Virus record (IMG/VR): IMGVR_UViG_3300020185_000170
Span: 1 to 30,921 of that record
Strand: one strand, 5' to 3'
From: a virus
Length of the DNA: 30,921 nucleotides
Below, piece by piece: positions 23,079 through 27,441 of the stretch. The notes below the pieces were generated by a model. The model worked only from the letters and a program-made list of their open reading frames with translations. It was not told the origin of the DNA and searched no databases. Each line of letters opens with the position of its first letter. Position 1 is the first letter of the stretch. A program made the position numbers and the translations under genes.

Positions 23079-23144
23079 CTAGTTTAGATAATGTGAGAGT
23101 GACAGAATAACCCCTAAAGCAAGCGCTAAAAACCAATTACTCAT
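23079..23144 (-). CDS. 21-residue hydrophobic micropeptide
   Basis: From ATG 23144 to TAG 23081-23079, preceded by AGGGGG with spacing near six. It begins MSNWFLALALGVILSLS and ends HYLN, a single membrane segment with a polar cap at each end. Its start lies eight bases inside the upstream SH3-barrel gene and its stop forms the TAGGGG binding site of the next gene. It follows the same gene-spacing rule as its larger neighbours, which is the reason for calling it coding. Confidence 0.52.
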   Translation of the reverse strand: MSNWFLALALGVILSLSHYLN

Positions 23145-23382
23145 GAGTTACCCCCTCGCACGTTACCGATTGGATTGTGGAGCGGTTTACAGCCCTGTAG
23201 CCGCTGTTTTGCACGTCGTAGATGGTAACGTATAGGTCAGGGTTTAAAGTGCTTACACCGCCTTTTAAATGCTTGGTAACGCCTAGTCGCCCCGTGAGAG
23301 TGCGTAAGCTGCCATCTTTTTTGGTGAAGGTAACCGTGATAAATTTGCCACCACTCGATAGTAGTAGTTGGTCTAATTTCAT
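23137..23382 (-). CDS. SH3 beta-barrel fold-containing phage protein
   Basis: 81 residues from ATG 23382, set by GGAG six bases upstream; the longer frame to 23454 would run through hairpin sequence. The core GGKFITVTFTKKDGSLRTLTG ... LGVTKHLKGG, then DLYVTIYDV, GYRAVNRSTIQSV, matches a small phage family annotated as SH3 beta-barrel proteins (recalled, not searched). These are common among early or unassigned genes of enteric and marine phages; the function is unknown, with RNA or protein binding likely. A ~100-base leader with hairpins lies directly upstream. Confidence 0.82.
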   Translation of the reverse strand: MKLDQLLLSSGGKFITVTFTKKDGSLRTLTGRLGVTKHLKGGVSTLNPDLYVTIYDVQNSGYRAVNRSTIQSVTCEGVTHE

Positions 23383-23485
23383 GTATAGCTCCGATAACCT
23401 AGGAAAAGCCCTAGGCAAGTGGCACAAAAGGTCAGGAATACTAATAGATAACACTATTAGGAAAAGCGACCTTTATGCCCTATGC
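23383..23485 (-). promoter_or_regulatory. Structured leader between two early genes
   Basis: This 103-base gap holds two inverted-repeat structures. CCTAGG (23398-23403) pairs with CCTAGG (23410-23415) around a six-base loop. AAAGGTC (23427-23433) pairs with GACCTTT (23468-23474), enclosing CTAATAG (23441-23447) and CTATTAG (23454-23460). No open frame with a binding site is seen. On the minus transcript the hairpins precede the SH3-barrel gene, so they may control its translation, stabilise the RNA or mark a processing site. Confidence 0.55.
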
Positions 23486-23695
23486 CTAACCCTCTTCCGA
23501 TAGTAGGTTTTGTTTTACTGCGTCTTCGTCTTCGTCCCAGTTTTTTATCAGTCGGTCTAAACTGTATAGCGATTCCCAAAGGTCTAGAAAGGCCACGTAT
23601 TGCGCCTGATCGTTGCCCAGTAGGGTATCGGTCATAATCGCCCGTTTAATAAGCCGTGTGGCCTCGTTTATGTGGTGTTGCGCTTGGTCAATCAT
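23486..23695 (-). CDS. 69-residue helical hypothetical protein
   Basis: From ATG 23695, which overlaps the upstream stop (ATGA) and has AGGGG six bases before it. The protein is helical and acidic at the end (IDQAQHHINEATRLIKRAIM ... WDEDEDAVKQNLLSEEG). It has the look of a four-helix or coiled-coil protein with a Trp/Tyr-rich middle. No motif is recognised. Confidence 0.7.
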   Translation of the reverse strand: MIDQAQHHINEATRLIKRAIMTDTLLGNDQAQYVAFLDLWESLYSLDRLIKNWDEDEDAVKQNLLSEEG

Positions 23696-23877
23696 AATTT
23701 CCCCTTATATAAAGCTTCGCCACTCACCCATTGCATGCACAACTCATTGTCTACAGCAGGGACAATAAAAACAATGCGCTGTTCGGTGTCTATGCGCTTA
23801 ATGATGTAGTGCCCGGCGTCTTTATGTTGGCTTACTCTTACCCGTAAGCCTAAACGTAATTGTTCAAAGTTTAACAT
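23692..23877 (-). CDS. 61-residue beta-rich hypothetical protein
   Basis: From ATG 23877, with TAGGGG five bases upstream, where TAG is the previous gene's stop. The sequence (LRLGLRVRVSQHKDAGHYIIKRIDTEQRIVFIVPAV split by turns) looks like a small SH3/Tudor-like barrel; the end is MQWVSGEALYKGKL. Codons near the end also provide the AGGGG site of the next gene. No family is recognised. Confidence 0.7.
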   Translation of the reverse strand: MLNFEQLRLGLRVRVSQHKDAGHYIIKRIDTEQRIVFIVPAVDNELCMQWVSGEALYKGKL

Positions 23878-23885
23878 AAAAACCC

Positions 23886-24353
23886 CTAGTCAAATTTATA
23901 AAGTGCCGTAACGCGTCTTTGCGCCTTGGTTGCGTTTAAGTCTATCACGTTTCCGTCTACTATTGCAAGTGCATGTTGTGTCACCACGGCGACATAACGC
24001 CCGGTCTTAGGTAACGTCGCCATCAATCGCCCCAACGTCATACCCGGCGACGGATAAACACCCGTTATACTTGAAAATGCAATCGCTTGTTTGGTAACCC
24101 CGTAGACGGTAACCAAGCGCCCGCCAGCGCCTATATATGCCGCGTGGCATTGTCTCGCGCTAGTGCCCCGGCTGCGCCGTCTTCCTAACTGTTCGAACGT
24201 TTTAAAGCTTAGTTCGTAGGGTTCGCCTTTGACGTTAGCTAACGCCCTTACAGCGCAGTTGTTGCCGTCTTCGGGCGCGTCATAACCCACGTGTGCCGGA
24301 TAGATGAATAAGCGCCTCTCCGCCCGTTCTAGGCGTTCTAACAATGTCGCCAT
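23886..24353 (-). CDS. Papain-like cysteine-peptidase-like early protein
   Basis: 155 residues from ATG 24353, with AGGGG five bases upstream. The segment DGNNCAVRALANVKGEPYEL places Cys33 at the start of a helix, followed by QLGRRRSRGTS; TQHALAIVDGNVID supplies His127 and Asp133 or Asp138. Cys, His and Asp in this order match the papain/C39-like fold of a phage and bacterial family that starts 'N.CAVRA...' and ends 'HA.A.VDG.V.D'. The gene is GC-rich compared with the rest of the genome. A role in attacking a host protein is plausible; activity is unproven. Confidence 0.7.
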   Translation of the reverse strand: MATLLERLERAERRLFIYPAHVGYDAPEDGNNCAVRALANVKGEPYELSFKTFEQLGRRRSRGTSARQCHAAYIGAGGRLVTVYGVTKQAIAFSSITGVYPSPGMTLGRLMATLPKTGRYVAVVTQHALAIVDGNVIDLNATKAQRRVTALYKFD

Positions 24354-24362
24354 GCTTACCCC

Positions 24363-24560
24363 TTAGTTTCTTGAATAATGAATGGGACGCTCATACAACC
24401 CGCGTTCGTCCCGGTAGATTGAAATATAGTGTCCATAGCGTGAACCGTCCGCGTAAGTAAGCGTCCGCGTTTCGTTGTAGTTAATCGGCGAACAATCCCA
24501 CATGTGCGCAATTTCCTCCGCGTCTAACGCCTCTTGCAGCGTCTCGAATCTATTTTGCAT
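24363..24560 (-). CDS. 65-residue hypothetical early protein
   Basis: From ATG 24560, with AGGGGG about five bases upstream in TAAGGGGG, TAA being the stop of the 28-residue micro-ORF. The sequence MQNRFETLQEALDAEEIAHM then NYNETRTLTYADGSRYGHYI is mixed alpha/beta with many Tyr and Arg. No family is recognised. Confidence 0.7.
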   Translation of the reverse strand: MQNRFETLQEALDAEEIAHMWDCSPINYNETRTLTYADGSRYGHYISIYRDERGLYERPIHYSRN

Positions 24561-24569
24561 ATATCCCCC

Positions 24570-24656
24570 TTAGTAGGTTAAACAATCAAAGTATGCAAGC
24601 ATAAGCGCAAGCATAGCGGTAAACAACAAAGCATAACCGATAGCGTCTTTTAGCAT
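24570..24656 (-). CDS. 28-residue transmembrane micropeptide
   Basis: From ATG 24656 to TAA 24572-24570. AGGGG lies six bases before the ATG, in the TAAGGGG formed by the stop of the GP88-family gene. It begins MLKDAIGYALLFTAMLALML and ends AYFDCLTY: one hydrophobic segment of about 18 residues with a charged start. Its own stop is fused to the binding site of the next gene. Of the three hydrophobic micro-ORFs in this block it has the best start signal. Confidence 0.58.
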   Translation of the reverse strand: MLKDAIGYALLFTAMLALMLAYFDCLTY

Positions 24657-24665
24657 AATTTCCCC

Positions 24666-25526
24666 TTAGTGTACTGCGATCACAATCGGCAAACCCTTAA
24701 GCGCTTGCATGCCGCATGCGTGACCTTTCCCGGTGCAAGTACCGCAAGCGCCCGGGCATGGAAAAGCTTTTGCCCCGAATGATTCCCGCAAAGCTTGGTT
24801 AACCGCCCGTGTCCCATGTTCGCTACTCTTGACGCGCCGCCCGATAGACACCGCGATAAAATCACCGCGCGTAATCGGCAAAGCTTTTACCCGTGCAATG
24901 GTGTCCGCGTCGCTATTGTGTCCACTGCTAACGTTCAAAACGTAATTGCTTGGTAACGCGCCCTTATACGCTAACAATTCATTGAAGCTTTTAGAATAAC
25001 CATAAACACGGGCGTTCGTGCCGTCGATAAGGTCGAACCAAAATTCTACGTCATTAGTACTTGAAAAGTCACCATCGACATATAAGCGCAAGTCGTAGGG
25101 GCTTTTCGCCTTGTTATCTATAGCGCGGAAAGCTTGCACAATAGCGCCTTGGTTAAACCGCATGAGGAAAGCATTCTGGCATTGACGGGCGAACGCAGCC
25201 GGATAACGCCAAGCGCGGAAGCTATAACAGAAATCAAGACAAGCGCCCGCGCCGGGGCATGTAACGCCGGGTAACGAACTAAAAGCCACGAATGGAAGCT
25301 TAGAGTTACCGTCAAGCTTAAACACCGTAAACGCGGGTTCGTCGTTTAACATTACGCCCAATAGCTTACCTAGGTTAACTCTCCACCCGATAGACGCGAA
25401 CGCGGGCGAAGCTATCAATTCGACTAGTTCATCTATGATTTCCTCACGCGTGCCATTTTGAACTACTTGCGCGAACGTGTATAGCTTGGCGGTTTTGGTT
25501 GCTGTCTTAGAGAATGTCTTTTGCAT
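24666..25526 (-). CDS. GP88-family cysteine-rich phage protein
   Basis: 286 residues from ATG 25526, with AAGGGG about six bases before it; a longer frame to 25559 lacks a site. Cys90, Cys96 and Cys100 occur in TCPGAGACLDFCYS, followed by RAWRYPAAFARQ; a second cluster near the C-terminus is CPGACGTCTGKGHAC. Between them RLYVDGDFSSTNDVEFW and YGYSKSF suggest an alpha/beta barrel-like core. The pattern matches the phage 'gene product 88' (GP88) family, of unknown function. The clusters could bind zinc or an iron-sulfur cluster. It is the first gene of the early operon, about 30 bases from the promoter. Confidence 0.8.
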   Translation of the reverse strand: MQKTFSKTATKTAKLYTFAQVVQNGTREEIIDELVELIASPAFASIGWRVNLGKLLGVMLNDEPAFTVFKLDGNSKLPFVAFSSLPGVTCPGAGACLDFCYSFRAWRYPAAFARQCQNAFLMRFNQGAIVQAFRAIDNKAKSPYDLRLYVDGDFSSTNDVEFWFDLIDGTNARVYGYSKSFNELLAYKGALPSNYVLNVSSGHNSDADTIARVKALPITRGDFIAVSIGRRVKSSEHGTRAVNQALRESFGAKAFPCPGACGTCTGKGHACGMQALKGLPIVIAVH

Positions 25527-25558
25527 GGTTAACCCCTTGGTTGGTTGTTGATGTGTCA

Positions 25559-25586
25559 ATGATAACGCAGTTTTCTACGCTGTCAA
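25559..25586 (-). promoter_or_regulatory. Early leftward promoter of the minus-strand operon
   Basis: On the minus strand: TTGACA (25586-25581), a 16-base spacer and TATCAT (25564-25559). The start of the GP88-family gene lies about 30 bases downstream. It is the only clear promoter at the head of the ~16-kb leftward operon. It lacks the GTGTGG spacer block of the other promoters, which suggests separate timing or strength. Confidence 0.75.
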
Positions 25587-25707
25587 TACTTTTGTTGATT
25601 GTATGTTTTAATCGGCTGCTTATCTTGATAGTCTTTTGCTATAGGTTGTCTGGTCTGTCTGTTTAACTGTATAGCCACCAGCACAGCCCCTCACACATGA
25701 CTATATA

Positions 25708-25753
25708 GTAACATAGTTACATAACTATATGCTTATATTGGTAACAAAGTTAC
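25708..25753. repeat. Paired operator-like palindromes GTAAC-N3-GTTAC
   Basis: Two 13-base palindromes, GTAAC-ATA-GTTAC (25708-25720) and GTAAC-AAA-GTTAC (25741-25753), each followed by ATA. Their starts are 33 bases apart, about three helical turns, so a bound regulator would face the same side of the DNA. They lie upstream of the leftward early promoter. Confidence 0.65.
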
Positions 25754-25957
25754 ATAGCCATTACTGTTGCATATCTACAACAACACCCCCGGGGAGGGCT
25801 TGGCCTGCGTTGTATATTTGTAGTACCTGCCCAGATACAAAATAGGGGTAAATTAGAAAACAATACCTATATAGCTAACAAGCATAACTGCTTAATTTTT
25901 AAGCACTTTTGACTGAACAGCTAACAGGAGAGAGTTAACAAGAAAAGGAAAGTTAAC

Positions 25958-25988
25958 AGTCGAAGTCGCTAAGGTGACTATTTCGACT
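25958..25988. promoter_or_regulatory. Nested hairpin in the control region
   Basis: Outer arms AGTCGA (25958-25963) and TCGACT (25983-25988) enclose AGTCGC and GTGACT (25964-25979), which pair with one G-T wobble around the TAAG loop. The downstream arm overlaps one copy of the direct repeat GACTGAACAG. There is no T-run, so it is not a standard terminator. Confidence 0.55.
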
Positions 25989-26038
25989 GAACAGTATTTT
26001 TGACCTAAAAAAAAAATAAGAAAAAGTGAAGAAAAGAC

Positions 26039-26067
26039 TTGACAAAATAGCAAAAGTGTGTTATACT
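26039..26067 (+). promoter_or_regulatory. Late promoter for the packaging and lysis genes
   Basis: TTGACA (26039-26044), 17-base spacer ending AAAAGTGTGT, and TATACT (26062-26067) with an extended -10 TG. An A-rich tract directly upstream may act as an UP element. Transcription should start near 26074 and run through small terminase, holin, endolysin, large terminase and portal, with a leader of about 130 bases. Confidence 0.85.
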
Positions 26068-26133
26068 GTGTACTATATAGGGTATGATGTTTCTGGTTAC
26101 TAAATATGGTTAACCACTACCTCATAGTTCATA

Positions 26134-26191
26134 GCTATATAGACTAACTAGCACTAGAAAGTATGTAGTCTATATAGCCTAGTTAGTGCTA
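26134..26191 (+). promoter_or_regulatory. Interleaved inverted repeats in the small terminase leader
   Basis: GCTATATAGACTA (26134-26146) is a perfect 13-base complement of TAGTCTATATAGC (26166-26178). The 19-base loop contains TAGCACTA (26149-26156), complementary to TAGTGCTA (26184-26191) downstream of the hairpin. CTAACTAG (26144-26151) can also pair with CTAGTTAG (26179-26186), excluding the first stem. The GGGGA ribosome binding site starts at 26196. It could be an RNA switch, a protein-binding site or part of a packaging signal. Confidence 0.65.
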
Positions 26192-26207
26192 CATAGGGGA
26201 ACCAGCA

Positions 26208-26567
26208 ATGGACAATCCAAAACAACCAGTTAAGAAGGGTAGACCATCGAAAGATAGGTTAGCCGAAGTTAAGAAAAGACCAGTTGGTAGACCTAAAGGG
26301 GATGCCTCAGCCATCGAGGAATTTAAAGCTCGGTTGATGGCGTCACCTAAATCCCGCAAGGTGTTAGACTCCATCTTAGACGCTGCACTTGACGATGACC
26401 ACAAGAATCAAGCAGCGGCGTGGAAGCTTCTGGTTGACCGTATGTTACCCATGTCATATTTCGATAAGGCCACCTCATCAAACAGTAGACCTTCTGTTAA
26501 CATCACCATCAGTGGCGTTGGTGAGACCATTGTATCAGATGTAATTGATGCTGAGGATATATCATGA
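26208..26567 (+). CDS. terS: Terminase small subunit (putative)
   Basis: 119 residues from ATG 26208, with GGGGA (26196-26200) seven bases upstream. Two AT-hook-like GRP motifs (residues 11-13 and 27-29) sit in a basic N-terminus (KKGRPSKDR, RPVGRPKGD). A helical middle (IEEFKARLMASPKSRKVLDS) and helices near WKLLVDRMLPMSYFDK follow, with an acidic C-terminus (DVIDAEDIS). The role, recognising phage DNA and feeding it to the large subunit, is inferred from size, basic start and position before the lysis genes and large terminase. AT hooks bind AT-rich minor groove, which fits the CTATATAG-rich leader. Its stop overlaps the next start (ATGA). Confidence 0.8.
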   Translation: MDNPKQPVKKGRPSKDRLAEVKKRPVGRPKGDASAIEEFKARLMASPKSRKVLDSILDAALDDDHKNQAAAWKLLVDRMLPMSYFDKATSSNSRPSVNITISGVGETIVSDVIDAEDIS

Positions 26568-26986
26568 TACCAGTTATAACATCATTACTCTCCCTAGGCG
26601 GCACGTGGCTGGAGGGGAAGCAGAAGCAAACTGAAGCCACCCTAGAAGCCAAGCTAGTCGAGATCAAGGCTGACTCAGATATTAAAAAGGCTAAGGCCAT
26701 CGCCATCACCAAGATGGCTCAAGAAGGTCAGGCTCAGAACTACGACCTAGACCGCCTAGCGATGGAACAAATGACTAAGAGCTGGAAGGATGAACTTCTA
26801 CTCATTGTCTTTCTAGCACCAATGCTTATGGCATTTATACCCGGCTTAGAAACTTACTCCCTAGCAGGGTTTACTGTTATCGCTCAGATGCCTGAATGGT
26901 ATCGTTACATCATTATCGGCATGGTAGTGGTTATTTATGGACTCCGGGGTCTCCTCGAAAAAGTACTAGAAAAGAAATTTAAATGA
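26564..26986 (+). CDS. Putative holin
   Basis: 140 residues from ATG 26564. The N-terminal half is a charged helix (EGKQKQTEATLEAKLVEIKA), then SWKDELLLIVFLAPMLMAFIP gives a first membrane segment (about 77-93). WYRYIIIGMVVVIYGLRGL gives a second (about 112-130), followed by a Lys-rich tail. The 'MxKSWKDE...P...W......G.YGL' layout resembles holin-like proteins of T7-like marine phages. It lies directly before an endolysin gene and overlaps it as ATGA, which is the best evidence for its function. A membrane-tethered spanin is a less likely alternative. Confidence 0.75.
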   Translation: MIPVITSLLSLGGTWLEGKQKQTEATLEAKLVEIKADSDIKKAKAIAITKMAQEGQAQNYDLDRLAMEQMTKSWKDELLLIVFLAPMLMAFIPGLETYSLAGFTVIAQMPEWYRYIIIGMVVVIYGLRGLLEKVLEKKFK

Positions 26987-27441
26987 AACTAAGTAAGAAC
27001 TTTAGCCTCCAAGAGTTAACTAAAAGTGACATGGCAATCCGCAAGGATATTGACAACACCCCTAATAACCCAGAGTTAAACAACTTAACCACCCTGTGTA
27101 ACATGGTGCTACAGAAGGTTAGAGACTCACATGGGGTTGTTACCGTCACCAGTGGCTACCGATCCCCTGAGTTAAACAAGGCGATTGGTGGAAGTACCAC
27201 AAGCGACCACTGTAAGGGTTGTGCGGCTGACTTTGAGGTTCCGGGTCTAGACAATAAAGATTTAGCTAAGTGGATTATTGATAACCTTACTTTCAAACAA
27301 CTCATCCTAGAGTTCTACAAAGAGGGTGAGCCAAATAGCGGATGGGTTCACTGCTCATTCGAAGAAGGTGAGAATAACAACCAAGTGCTGCGAGCTGTTA
27401 AGGAAGGTAAAAAGACCGTTTACCTAAAAAACCTTGAGTGA
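26983..27441 (+). CDS. Endolysin, M15-type L,D/D,D-peptidase
   Basis: 152 residues from ATG 26983. It should cleave peptide cross-links of peptidoglycan. TSGYRSPELNKAIGGSTTSDH (split by turns) contains the family motif, with His76 and Asp83 (CAADFEV) as zinc ligands, Glu110 (LILEFY) as a candidate catalytic residue and His123 in WVHCS as the third ligand. This is the M15_3 / VanY-like family often used as phage lysin. There is no signal peptide, so it needs the holin upstream. The length suits a stand-alone catalytic domain without a wall-binding domain. Confidence 0.9.
   Translation: MKLSKNFSLQELTKSDMAIRKDIDNTPNNPELNNLTTLCNMVLQKVRDSHGVVTVTSGYRSPELNKAIGGSTTSDHCKGCAADFEVPGLDNKDLAKWIIDNLTFKQLILEFYKEGEPNSGWVHCSFEEGENNNQVLRAVKEGKKTVYLKNLE

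Larger units (their letters stand above)
25701..26177. repeat. Cluster of five CTATATAG octamers
   Basis: The palindromic octamer CTATATAG occurs at 25701, 25867, 26073, 26135 and 26170. Only one other copy was found by eye in the window (22293, inside a gene). The third copy starts six bases after the late promoter -10 and the last two form the arms of the inverted repeat before the small terminase gene. Confidence 0.7.
25587..26207. other. Divergent control region without protein genes
   Basis: About 620 bases between the early and late operons with no convincing gene. It holds the following: two GTAAC-N3-GTTAC palindromes; five CTATATAG octamers; a GC-rich island with CCCCGGGG (25787-25794) flanked by TACAAC (25776-25781) and GTTGTA (25809-25814); a short hairpin TGCTTAA/TTAAGCA (25889-25905); a larger hairpin at 25958-25988; a direct repeat GACTGAACAG (25911 and 25985); an A-rich tract (about 26006-26038) like an UP element; the late promoter; and interleaved inverted repeats before the small terminase gene. 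A replication origin or packaging site could also lie here. Confidence 0.7.

Noticed and set aside
25661-25700. Short minus-strand frame MCEGLCWWLYS in the control region
   Set aside because: Eleven codons, no ribosome binding site, and upstream of the early promoter, so probably not transcribed from it.
25889-25910. TGCTTAA/TTAAGCA hairpin followed by CTTTT as a terminator
   Set aside because: The stem is AT-rich and only seven pairs and the T-run is short; termination would be weak. Listed only within the control-region entry.
26084-26113. Nine-residue leader peptide (MMFLVTKYG) in the late transcript leader
   Set aside because: The AGGG is too close to the first ATG, there is no codon run typical of attenuators and no terminator follows; kept only as a remark.
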